NCBI RefSeq assembly: GCF_000006565.2 | Contig: NC_031480.1 | Coordinates: forward strand, 4,844,529-4,908,528 | Source of the DNA: Toxoplasma gondii ME49 | Taxonomy: Eukaryota > Apicomplexa > Conoidasida > Eucoccidiorida > Sarcocystidae | Reading direction: 5' to 3' | Length of the DNA: 64,000 nt | Shown here: positions 23,801 to 36,587 of the stretch, one piece after another | Numbering within the stretch: position 1 is the stretch's first letter | Layout: each line of letters starts with the position of its first letter | Translations under genes and position numbers: made by a program | The notes under the pieces: model-generated | The model's input: the letters and a program-made list of their open reading frames with translations, nothing else | The model's database searches: none | Told to the model about the DNA's origin: nothing

Positions 23801-26019
23801 CGTACGGCTACGAATACCTCGGCAATACGTTTCGCCTTGTCATCACTCCGTTGACAGATATGTGTTACATGACGCTCCTCGGCGCTCAGCAACTCAACCT
23901 CGGTGCGTCTCGGTCACAGGGGAACGTCCAGAAGAGTTTTGAGGACCCGACAAAAAAGAGACTCGCAGGAACTCGTGGAGAGAAAGCGAGCCGGGGCGCG
24001 AAAGAGGAACGAAGTCGAGAAGCGAGAAAAAGAAGGGAGAGGAGGGAGAGGAGAAAGAAGGAGGCAGCGGAGAGAAGGCGAAAACAGACAGAGCGACCAC
24101 GAGAGGATAAACGAAAGAGAGAAATGCACAGTGAACCGGCCGAACGTTCCTGTCAGCGATTAAGAAGAGGCCAAGGAACGTTCTGTCTTTTTCTGAGGGA
24201 TGGGAATCGAGAGCGAAGTTTTTTCGTCGGATGGAAATCACTGAAGAACAAGAAAAACACAAATGGCATGTTCCTCAACACAAAGCAAATGACGAACCTG
24301 CGAGCACTCAAAACAATACGCATATCCATACCTTTCTGCATGGCTCCCAAGGATCAAGATATGTACAACTCCAACCATCAATGTGCAACAGAAGGCCTGA
24401 TCTGTCTCTGCAAGTCGGCACAAAACAATACATGTATGTATAATTATATATATATATATATATGTATATATATGTTTCTACATGTACACATGTATTTTTG
24501 CTTGTTTCTATGTGTATGGTTTGATTGCTGTCTTCCGAGTCTGTCCTGTGTATGACATGTTCCTTTCCATCTGTTTCATGTCTCGTTTTCTGACTTCCTT
24601 TTCCCCTGGTTTTCGTTCGCGCTTCATCTGTTTCTTCGTTGAAGTTCTTCCTCTCAATGCAGGAGGCGCGCCTGCAGGACCTGCCGGGACGGGGAAGACA
24701 GAGACAACGAAGGATCTCGCGAAAGCAGTGGCGAGACAGTGCGTCGTTTTCAATTGCTCGGACATGATGGACTACATCATGGTAGGAAAATTCTTCAAGG
24801 GTCTCGCGTCCTCAGGCGCGTGGTGCTGTTTCGACGAGTTCAATCGAATCAACATCGAGGTGAGCAGACTCGGAAAAAGCGAAACGCTCTGCGAAAGCTG
24901 CGAAGGTTGTCGTCTAGCATGTTGTATCTAGAGAACAACCACAAGGACAAAGAGGTAGAGAGCGTCTGTGGCGCCCTAGAGAGAGATAGAGGTCGCGACA
25001 GATGGAGAGATACGGACAGATAAACAGATGGAGGAAACAGGTAGAGATTTGCCGAGAGAAACGAACGCTCGATCGAGCGACAGATATAAATAGAGGGAAG
25101 GATAAATATGTATATAGAAAGCCAGAAACAGATTGACATGGAGAGACAGGCGGAGCTTCACATATGCCTCCAGTCAAAGCGATAGTATAGGTAGATCCTT
25201 TGGCGTGGAACAACTGCGACGTAAGATTCAACATACAAACATACACATATTAAATATAGGTATTAAATATACAACCATAATATATACACATATTATTTAT
25301 ATATATGTATATATGTATGTATATAGTTCTAGGATTCGGTGTTGTTTGTTTCACAGGTCTTATCAGTGATTGCGCAGCAGCTGCTGGCTCTGTTCGGTGC
25401 CAAGGCTCAGCTCACAGACTTCACAGAGACGACGAGCATTGAATTCGAGGGATCCGAAATTGTCGTCTTCCCCGCCTTCAACGTTTTCATCACGATGAAT
25501 CCAGGCTATGCAGGACGGACCGAACTGCCAGACAACCTCAAGGCTCTCTTCCGCCCGATGGCAATGATGGTCAGAAACGTTTGCATTTCTTTCCAAAGAC
25601 ACCGCTCCGCAGAGAGTTCACGTTCCGGACCAATGCTCCGAGAGACCTGGCGCGCAACCAGCATTGAAGGCGATGTGCATTCTTGTACACGTATATACGC
25701 GTGTATACATATATATATATAGATAGATAGATATAGATATAGATATATTTGCAGTTACGCAGATACAAATATATGCATGAGAATGTATGCATAAATTCCA
25801 TGTGTCTTGTTCACATTAGACTGCTGTCGGAAGGGATTCTCGTTTGCGTTAAGATTGCCACCTAAGACAGACAGGCCGTCTATCCATAGACCAGCGAACG
25901 TGGAGATGAAAAATCCCCTTTTCCACTGACTCTTTCACACGGCGTAACCGGTGATAAATTCACGAGCTCTACATCAAGTCTCCTCTATCCACGTCTGAAC
26001 CATTCCATCTTTGCACACA

Positions 26020-26055
<36 letters not shown>

Positions 26056-29000
26056 TAATTTTCTACGTACACCTATACATATCTATACACAAATATTCAT
26101 ATATATATATATATATACATTCATATATATATATATATATATACATTCATATACATATATATACATGTATATATATATATACATTCATATACATATATAT
26201 ACATATGTATATATATATATATATATATACTGACTAGTGGAGACGTGGTCCATCTCCTCAGATGAGTACATCAATAGGTTTTTGTATATTTGATCATCTA
26301 TATGTATATATTGTATATATATTTTATGTGTATATGTGTAGATTGTATTTCTATGTGTTCACTGTGTTTATATGTACATATATATATATATATATATGCA
26401 GGACAAGGGAATGACGTAGGCGTCTGTATTTGTGTTTATCTTTTTGTTGAAACACCGCGAGTGCAGGTCGTTTTCTTTGCACATGTTTTGTGTGTGGCTG
26501 TGTGCAGGTTCCAGACTACGGAATGATTGGAGAGATCATGTTGTACAGTTTCGGATTTGCGAAGGCGCGAGATCTCTCTCGCAAGATGGTGGCGACTTTC
26601 AAGCTTGCCTCCGAGCAGCTGTCAGCTCAAGAACACTACGACTACGGCATGAGGGCAGTCCGCTCTGTGATTAACGCAGCGGGAGTTTTGAAGAGACGTT
26701 CTCCGGACATGGATGAAGAGCAACTTCTTCTTCTCGCGCTGCGAGACGTGAACGTGCCTAAGTTTCTGACCTGCGACTTGCCGCTGTTCGACAACATCAT
26801 TTTCGACCTTTTTCCAGGCGTCAAGCACCCGGAGGTCGACCGCAAGCGCCTCCTCGATACGCTGCAGGACCTCGCGGCGAAGAAAAATCTGCAAACCGCT
26901 CCGGCCTTTCTGGAGAAACTCGTTCAACTCTACGATACGGTTCAAGTGCGGCAAGGTCTGATGCTTGTGGGGCCGACGGGAGGCGGAAAAACGACGACGT
27001 ACCGACTCCTGGCCGACGCCCTGACTGCTCTCAAGGGCATCGACGACTTCCAAACTGTACGCGTCTTTTTGCCGCGAAAAGCGAACGACGTGGAACACAG
27101 AGCAAGAGAGAAAGAAAGGCCGAAAGAAGGAAAGAACCGTTCGCTTCCGCGTCAATGTTTTTTTTGCATCTCTGTTAGGCGTTTCTCTACGCGACTTTAG
27201 GTGCATGTCTCCTCAGATCCGCTCCTCCCTTTTTTCTGTCTTGCAGGTCCATGTTCACACATTGAATCCGAAGGCGCTGACCTTGGGACAGTTGTATGGC
27301 CAGTTCAACGCGTCGACTCACGAGTGGAATGACGGCGTAGCGGCAGTGCTTCTCCGACAGGCCGTTCGAGACACATCCCCCGACAGGCACTGGATCATGT
27401 TTGATGGACCAGTCGACGCCATCTGGATCGAGAGCATGAACTCTGTTCTCGACGACAACAAAAAGCTTTGTCTCAACTCTGGAGAGATCATCTCCGTCAC
27501 GAACCGCGTCACCATGATGTTCGAGGTACGGCTCGTTCTCCTCGAGAAGAACTCGTTGAGCACCTCTGTGTCTCCACCGCGGTATGTGCGTGAATGGACA
27601 GAGAAAAAGACAAGTGGAAATGCGAACTTCACTCGCACTCGCACACACCTTCACCTCCGCAGATGCAACTCTACATTTCAACTCACGATTCTAAAAACAT
27701 ATTCATATATATATATATATAGATATATATGTATGAATATGTTTGGGAAGATAGGGCTATGTGCATTTGGTGTATGGCAATGAATGATCTTGTTTTCTTC
27801 ATTTGCATCTCCCCTGTCTGAAGCTTCACTGTGTGTGCTGGGGACTCCTAGTGCCGGTCGGTGGAGAGACTGCTGCAAGGCCTTTTCCACGCCAATTCTC
27901 TCATCCCAGGACGGACGATGTGCGTTTTGTGTTTCTCCACTTCCCATTCTTCCTCTGTCTTTCTTCCTCCGTCTTTTCCTGCATGCGAAACGCGTTCTCC
28001 AGGTGGAAGACCTCGCGAGTGCTTCGCCGGCCACCGTCAGCCGCTGCGGCATGGTGTACATGGAGCCTGCAGCGTTGGGTCTCTCGCCGCTGATGGTCTC
28101 CTGGCTTGCGACACTGCCGACTTCCACCTTCTCTTCCGGCGAACGGGAGCTTTTCTCAGAGCTCTTCGAGGCCTTTTTGAGTCCGGCGATCGCCTTCGTG
28201 CGGCAGCACTGCAACGAGCTCATCCGGACAGTCGACAACAACCTCTGTGCTTCTTGTCTGAGACTCCTAGACTGTCTCCTTACCCCATTTCGGCCTACAG
28301 AAGATCGCATGCCTTCGAAAGAAGCCTTGCTGTCTCTCCGCGAAAAAGTACCTTCGATATTCTTCTTCTCTCTCACATGGTCTGTGGGGAGCACGACGGA
28401 CAGTAAGGGAATCTCTGTTCTCTTCATCTACAAGTGTCTCCTTTTGTGCCTGCTTGCGCGAAGTCTCTGCCGCCTCTCTCCTCTCCTCTCTCGAGCGGCT
28501 TTCGCTTTCAGCAACCGCTCGCTCTCCCCTCTCGGCTCTCTCCATCACATGCTGTGTCTTTGTCTCTCTCGACTGCTCTTTCTCGACTCGGAGTTCTTCG
28601 TTTTTCCCCCTTTTTGCTCTCTGCCAGCTGCAGGGAGGGCGAAGTTCAGCGCCTGGTTGACGTCGCGGATTTCCGAGACAAAGTTCGAGGCGCCGCGCTT
28701 GCCGGCGAAGGCGAGTTTCTACGACGCGTGTTTCCGCGTAGAGGACGGATGCTGGCGTTTGTGGGGAGAGACGAGAATTCCTTTCGCAGTCCCGAGAGAC
28801 GCCAGCTACGAGCAAATTGTCGTTCCAACCCCCGACTCCATTCGCATGACTTTTCTCCTCCAGACCCTCTTGCAGAAGCGGAACAACGTCCTCTGTGCTG
28901 GTCCAACAGGAACTGGAAAGACTGTCAACATCACGGAGTACCTCTACACCGCTGCGCCAGACAATGTGGAGACCATCGCGATCACATTTTCCGCCCAGAC

Positions 29001-31223
29001 TCACGTCAATCAAACGCAGGTCGGGTGATACACAAAAACCAATTCTCTAAGCGCATGCATGTTTGGTGTGTAGTGTGTATATCTACAGATTCATATGCGT
29101 AGACAAGCATACACATGTATATCAAAGCTGTAGATGTATGCATATGTGTGCAGATTCATCTGCAAGTAGCGTTTAAACATATTCGTCCCTGTGGAGGAGT
29201 GCACAGGTATCCGTGTGTATTCTGCAAACAGATGTATAAATTTCTAGATTGGTGCTAGAGTCGTTCTCTCCATACGAACTCGTCGAGCTTCTTCGCGCTC
29301 TCGCTCCACCTGTGGCCACAGATCCATGTGTGCCGCTGCATGCAGAGGAAACGGGAGATTGTTGCAGAGCATAAAACATACATTTCAACGCATTTAAAGT
29401 TGTATGATATTCACAGATAAATCTGCATACCTATATGTGTAAACAAATATGTATATACATATACATATATGTATATATATATATAGGTATTTGTAGTTTT
29501 GTATGATGTAGAGAGGCAACTGTGCAGGCCTATATACAAATATGAATATATGACGTACGTAGATGAATGTACATTCCTACGCATACGTCTGTATTTGTAT
29601 AATATACTTAAGTGAAACTGCATACCTATGTCTTCATATATATAGATATAAGTGTGATGTGTGTAATTTCCGGGTTATTTTCGATGGTTTGACATGGCTT
29701 TTGCGTTTAGGACACGATAGACGGTCGAATGGAGAAGAGGCGTCGAGGCGTCTTTGGCCCACCAGCAGGCAAAGTTGCTGTTGTTTTCGTTGATGATCTA
29801 AACATGCCAAGAAAAGAAGAATTCGGTGCTCAGCCTCCGCTCGAGCTGCTTCGACAGTGGTACGTGACAGCAGCTTCTCTGTCTCTCTCTCCCCTTCTCG
29901 ACCTGGATACATTCTCTCTCGTTTTCGTCTCGCGTTTCTCTCTTCTCTCCTTGATCTTTCTACCTCCCTTCAGTTTCCATCTCTCTCTTCTGTCCCCCCT
30001 TTCTTCTTGTTTCGGTCCTTTCTCGTTTCTCCTCTCTCCCTCTCTCTCCCTTGTATCTTCGTCCCTCTCTGCTGTCTTCTTTCTTCTTTCTTCTCTCCCA
30101 GTTTTTCTTCTCTCTCTCTTCTCTCTCTTCTCTCTCTCTTCTCCCTCCTCCTCTGAGAGGAGAGACTTCAAAAAAGAAAGCCGTCTCGTCACCGTGCACA
30201 TGCAGGAGAGAACCTGCGGACTTGCATCCGGGGACAGTAGATTTAACCGTTTCAGCAGTCAGGTTTTAACATCAGAAGACGAAGCATGCTTTGGGCTGCA
30301 GACAGGATCGCGAACGCTGAGGTGTGACTTCGCGCAGGTCTCTGACACAGCGTGTGCTCACCTGCAGAGCGCTGTTCGCATGTCGAGACACAGATGCAGA
30401 GACGCCCAGTTTTTGTCAATACGCAAGGCCAGGCACGCTGTAGGGATAGAGATCCGTTCGTCTGGCAAAGAGAAGCGACAAAAAGAGACTCAGATATACA
30501 CACATGGAGGCAGACAGATGTACGTTTGCGCGCTAGACCTAGATGGAGGCAGATCTCGACGAACACAGTCGCGCTTCTGTGTCAAGCTGTTTCGTGACTC
30601 CAGGTGTGACTACAAAGGCTGGTACGACCGCAAGACTCTGTCCTTCTTCGAAATTGTTGACACAGTCCTCGTAGGTGCTATGGCGCCTCCGGGAGGCGGT
30701 CGAACAGAAATCTCCAGCCGCATGCTTCGACACTTCAACCTCTTGACTTACACCTCCATGGAAGATACTTGTGTGGCGACGATTTTCACAACTCTCATGC
30801 GTCATTTCTTCAACGCCTTTACTGAGGAATTGCAGGTACGAAAGATCAGGCTTGCCAACGCGTCCTTCTCTCCGCTCCCCATCTTTGCTTACAAATCCTT
30901 TTTCTCTTTTTTTTCACCACAACCAGCGAGAAGACAGAGACACTCACGGGTCGAGACAGCTCCCGGCATTCGTTTCCGTGGGCACTTGTCAAAGAACAGA
31001 AAGATGGAAATAGATAAAAAAACGGTGTGTGTATGTGTATCCGCATATATATGTACATATATGTATATATATACATATAAATAAATATATATATATATAT
31101 ATATATATGTATTTTCGTTTGTATGTATGTATATATATATATATATATGTATATAAATATGTATATATATATATATATATGTATATAAATATGTATGTAT
31201 ATATATATGTGTGTATAAATATG

Positions 31224-31255
<32 letters not shown>

Positions 31256-34200
31256 CATCGATGTGTGTGTCTGTAGACACGTTTCTGGGCTGTTTGGGTC
31301 CGGGAGACGATTCTCTCTGATTCGGATGTTCTTTTGCCTGGAGTGTCTTCCGCAGAGTTTGGTCGAGAGTCTCGTGGTCTCCACCATCGATGTTTTCAAC
31401 ACTATTTCCCGAGAACTTCTGCCGACCCCTGCTCACTCGCACTACACTTTTAATCTTCGAGAGATCTGGAAAGTCTTTCAGGGCATGACTTTCCTCTCGC
31501 CGAAGGTCATCCGAACGAAGCAGCAGGTGTGCTCGAAGCGGCGAACGGGATGCAAGACGAAGCAACAGAAAAGCCAAACTAAAGAAGAGAGAGAGACGAG
31601 TCGCAAAGACCAGTGGGAGCATGCAGTGGCGCGCGAGATGAGGAGGTAGTGACAGAAGGACAGGGAGGACGCGGAGAACATCCGAGAGGAAACGGTTTTC
31701 GTCTGTTTGACTGCTTGCAAGTTTTGCATGCAGTCGTTGATTCAGTTCTCGCCTCTCACCATCTTTGGTGTTCTCGGACTCCAGAGAACAGCGAAACCTC
31801 GACAAAGCGAGGGACTCAAAGCACGCGCAGAGCCCCCAGAGTGAAGTCCGTCGAGTTCGAGTCTTTGCAGATGCGTTCGCATTTGTTCGCTGCATGCGCA
31901 TGCAGGTGATCAAGTGCTGGGTCCACGAAACGAGCCGCGTCTTTGGGGACCGCCTGGTGAACGAGGAAGACCGGCTCTGGCTGCGCGAGCTGCTTCTCTC
32001 TCAAACGCAGAAACACTTTGACTTGAGCGCGAAAGACATTTTCACGAGCGAACGCCTCGTCTTTGCCGACTTCTGTAACTCCTCCGGAGAGCGATTCTAC
32101 GAAGTAAATGGAGAAAACTAAGCAACGCCTCCTGAGTCTTTCTACGTGGAGTACTCTGGGTCTCATCGCCTGTCACAAGGCACCTGACAGATGAGGCTTA
32201 CGTTGGACGACATCTTTCGTTCAGAACCTCGGCCGATCTGAAGTCTTCGAATTGCCCTGTTTCTCGAACGAACCGAGTCAATGAGGAGTGCCTTGAACGT
32301 CCTGTCGCGTTTGAAAGCACAACCAGTGTGGGTTGTTCTCTTCTCTTTTTCTTTTGCGAGCATAGGACTCGATGCAGGAGATACCTCACTTCGTTTCGAG
32401 CCATGGTGGAACGCCCGTGGACGATTCATTTCTGTCTTTTGTAGGAAGTGACAGATCTTCAGCACTGGCGCAGCGTCATCGAGAGTTTCATCAGCGAGTA
32501 CAACGCAGTGAACGGAGTGGGCATGCATCTCGTAGCCTTTTTCGATGCATGCGAGCACGTATCGCGGATCTGTCGAATTCTCCGGCAACCTGCTGGCCAT
32601 GCGCTGCTGCTGGGCGTCCGCGGCTCCGGGCGCCAGTCTCTCAGTCGCCTCGCCTCCTTCATCATGGACTGTGACGCGTTTCAAATCGAAGTCGTCAAAG
32701 GCAAGTGCAGTTTCAGAGGCACGCATGTGACGAGAAGCGAGTTAGAAGGACAGACATGCACATGCACAGCCCAGGGACGGTGGACACAGAGATCAGCAAA
32801 CGTGAGGACGTATGGACAATAGGCAGAGAAACGGAGAGACGAGAAACGATCGATGCAGTTAAGGGTGGAGCTGATGGAAGGCAAGGAGAGCTGAGACAGA
32901 AGTCCTCAGGATGAGGAAAGATAAAAGAAGCTGAGCCTATAGCCTCACGCAGAAGAAACGAGGAACGGAGATAAAAAACAGTGGGCGACTTCTTCTCAGA
33001 GGCCTCATGTACTGCGTGGGCAAACGGCCTCGCCGAGACAAGAACTGAATCTCTTGGTGTTCTTCGTTGCCCGCCAAGCGGTGGGTTCAAGACTCCCCCG
33101 TTGCATGCGCCCCCTCTGTTTTGGAGTTTACTTGGAAACTGAAAGCCAGAAGCGTTGGCAAGTGTGGTGACTGGGCGCGGGAACGGACTTTGAAAAAGCT
33201 TTTCGGACTTCCATGCACAGCCTATGTGCAGTCGACCAACTTCGCTCTCACTGTGCGTCTCTGGAAATCTGTTGAACCTCCAGCCGGACTCCTCTCTTTC
33301 TCAGGGCGCCAGCAGTCCTTCTGCTCTCATGTGTAACGTCCTTCTCAAACAACTGGGCATGCACTGAGGGACCTTCTGTTCCCGACCTTCAGCAGCGCGT
33401 GATCGGATTTGACGGCTGTGGGCCAGGCTCTGTGCGTGTGTCTCTGTCCTTTCTCGCGCTTCCATCTGTGCAATCTTCTCCCCATGCAAATACGGAGAAG
33501 CATCTGGACGCAGCAGTGCTGAAAAACGAATTCCAGTCTGATGAGAAAGCTCCTCGTTAATGCGAACGCTCTAGCTGCTGCATTATATCTTTAAAAGGTT
33601 CCCTGCTTCTCTAGGTGACCCTGCGCCTCTCTTGTTCGACCTCTCGCGTGCTCTCGCTTTTGCTGTGTGAGGTTTTCTTTTTCTCTCTCTTTCAAAGTCT
33701 CTCGTTTTTCCTCCTCCTCACTCTCTCTCTTCCGTTTTCGACAGCTGTCTCTCTGTTGCTGGCTCCAGCTGCCTCTTCTTCCCTTTCGCTCCTTCGTGTG
33801 AAGTTGGGGATCCTCGTGTAGCATCTGGCCTTCTGGATGCAGCTGGAGGCATTGCTGCTCTCGATGCCCGCCTCTCGACTTCGGTCCTGGGCACTGGAGA
33901 GACAAGAGAGACAACGCTGAACTGCTTCAGCTGGCTGAGTGTGTTGCTGGACTGCAGTGTCCCACCGGTATCCGGCGGAAACGTTTAGCCTGTGGTCGTC
34001 GGTTAAGAACCAAGCCGAGTTTGAAGAACCTGCTCTTCCATCTTCTGTCCTTGTTGTCTCCTGTTTGTTCGCTCTTCTTCTCCCAGGATATGGAATGAAT
34101 GAATGGCGCGACGATCTGCGCAACTGCTTCCTTCGGTGCGGCCTGGAAGAGAAGGTGCAGACGTTTCTCCTGGAAGATTCGCAGGTGACGCAGGAGGCGA

Positions 34201-36517
34201 TGATGGAGGACCTGAACAATGTTTTGAGCTATGGAGACCTTCCTAATCTGTACAAGAAAGAAGACTTGGAAGCCATTGTCAACCAGTGCAAGTGAGTTGG
34301 CGAAACTGAGCAGCAAACGGGGACGAGAAATTCCACGGGCAGACGCGGCCCCCGGCGAAGTCGTCAGAGATACGGTGGGCTCCGCTTTCTTCTCGAAGCA
34401 TGCAGTGAAAAAGACAGCCTCTTTTGCACTGCTTCTCGTGCTATCTGGGCGTTGCGCTTGGACATGGCTTGTGTCCTGTTCTCCTGTTTTCTGCCTCGAC
34501 GCCTCCTTCACCTCCTCCTCTTCCTTCTTTTCATGTCTCTCTTCTCCGTCTTCCAAAGGAAGACTCAGAACAAGATGGAACTCGACTCTGCTGCTGCTCT
34601 CTCTCTCTCTTTGTCTGTCTCTCTGTCTGTTTTTTCTTCGTTTGCATCTCTCTTCTTCTTCTCTGCACTTGCCAAGCATCTTCGCTGTCTTGCGGAGAGA
34701 ACCAGCAGGCAGACGTCTCCCTTTTTGAAGCGCTCTTTTCCAGTTTCTCGAGGCACTGCCTCTGGCTCTTTTCTGTCACTTCTGTCTCTTCTATCTCTTC
34801 TCTCTTCTTTGACTTTCCACGTCTTGTTTGTCTTCTTCGGAGTCTCCATCTTCTCTTTCCTCTTTAGCTCGTGCACTCTCTCGCGTTTTCACTTCTCCGC
34901 GTTCCCCTCTTCTTCTTCTTCGTCTCGAGCTCTTCAGCTCTTCTATCTCCCTTTCGCTGCATATGTTTGGTGGGCAGAGGCCTCTGCACCCAGCTGGGCA
35001 TGCAGCCGACGAAAGTGAATATTTTCAATGCCTACGTGAGAAGAGTGAAGGCAAATCTTCATGTCATTTTGGCAATGAGTCCTGTTGGAGATCAGTTTCG
35101 AACGCGCTTGCGCATGTTCCCTGCGCTCACAAACTGCTGCACCATTGACTGGTTCTCTGAGGTAAGAAATTGCGGCAACGTTCTCACCACTGAAGAGCCG
35201 AAACAATTCGAAACTTCACACCGTTAGCTGTCTCGCTGCCGCGTTGAAGCACAGACCGGAGGCGCCGCCGTGTGTCGATACAGCGCACCGAGTGTCTCCA
35301 AACGAAAAGACGGAAGGCGACGCCTTGTCAGGCCCAACAAAAGAGTCGAATAGCGATGTTCCTCTTCCCGAATGTGACTTCGTTCCGTCTCTTCATCGGT
35401 CGCCTTCTCCCAGTTTGCCTGCCATTACATTTAAAATGGAGTGAACCAGTGTCTCTCTGCCCACGCACATGCATATAGATGCATATAGACATACACCTAT
35501 ATATGTGTAGCATCTGTAAATAGTCGGTTTATGTATCTACATGAATGTATGCACCTGGGGAGGTTTCAAGAGTATGGATGTCACCCTACGTCTTCGAGAG
35601 TCCATGCATGCAACGTGAAAAGAGAGCTGATCTGGTTTACGAGTTTAGGCTGTCAAAAACAACGCAGTCCTCCTTTCTTGTTCTCGTGACTGAGTTCGAA
35701 AGGAGGAGGGGAACTTTATTTCGCCTCCTCCATGTTTCAACCTTGAATTTCGAATCATAGCGTTCTGCCTGTTCTCTCTACCGTGTCTCTCTTGACGATT
35801 CAGGCGTTGTGACCTCGATCTCCTCTCATTCTCTTTCTTCTCTCCTTCTTCTCTCTTTCTTCTCTCTTTCTTCTCTCTCCACGCGTCTTCCACTTTCTAT
35901 CTTCGCTGTATAATCCCGTCTCTCTTCCCTCTTCCTCCTGTCCACTCTCCTTTTCCTGTCTGTCTCTTGTGTGGCTTCCTTTTCTCGCCTCTCTCTTCCC
36001 GGACCTTTCCGCCGATCGCTTTTTCACTCTCTCTGTTTTTCTGTTTCTCTTCAGTGGCCTGCTGAAGCGCTGGTCTCCGTGGCGCGCATGCAGCTGGAAA
36101 GCGACGGCTTGTCTCTGCCAGATCAGGACGCGGCGATCGAAGTTCTGCAGTTTATTCATCGCTCTGTTCAGGACGCTGCAGAGAAGTTTCTGGCGGAGTG
36201 CAGACGTCCTGTTTTCGTCACGCCAACGTGCTTCCTCGAATTGCTCAAAACTCTAACTGAAACAGTTAAATCGAAGCAACTCGAGCTGTCCACCATCAGA
36301 GAACGATTTGGAAAAGGTCTGGGGAAACTCGCAGAGGCAGCCCGACAAGTCGAACGCATGCAGCAACAACTGCAGGAATGGCATCCCGTCCTCGTCGCCA
36401 CCTCAGAAGAGGTAAGAAAACCTCGTCTTTGAAAGAATCTCAAATCTTTCGTCCTCTGCATGCATGGAGCGGGTCCGACATTTATATATGTACATACATG
36501 CATACATACATACATAC

Positions 36518-36587
<70 letters not shown>

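Larger units (their letters stand above)
18997..23902 (+). other. DNAH1: Dynein exons 20-26: linker (DHC N2 region)
   Basis: Exons 18997-19173, 19606-19749, 20607-20816, 21625-21734, 22212-22549, 22889-23172 and 23599-23902; residues about 954-1475. The linker swings across the AAA ring to give the power stroke. Conserved family blocks are visible: [28 protein letters not shown] followed by [36 protein letters not shown], and in exon 26 [11 protein letters not shown] with [19 protein letters not shown] leading into AAA1. Confidence 0.95.
28634..31526 (+). other. DNAH1: Dynein AAA3 module (exons 32-35)
   Basis: Exons 28634-29019, 29711-29859, 30604-30835 and 31356-31526; residues about 2022-2334. 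The P-loop [10 protein letters not shown] (about 2111) and the Walker B segment [10 protein letters not shown] are intact, followed by [20 protein letters not shown] and [19 protein letters not shown]3 nucleotide state gates motor activity in the family. The intron 29860-30603 inside this module lacks in-frame stops. Confidence 0.95.

Noticed and set aside
26024..26398. CRISPR-like array of short repeats
   Set aside because: The units are simple TA/ACATTC microsatellite without constant repeat and unique spacer structure, and the genome is eukaryotic.
28267..29013. 248-codon minus-strand frame opposite dynein exons 31-32
   Set aside because: Antisense shadow; it is Arg/Glu-rich with no family features, while the plus strand is an unmistakable AAA module.
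30846..31913. 355-codon minus-strand frame
   Set aside because: Its centre is a Tyr-Ile repeat from a TA microsatellite and the rest is antisense to dynein exons.
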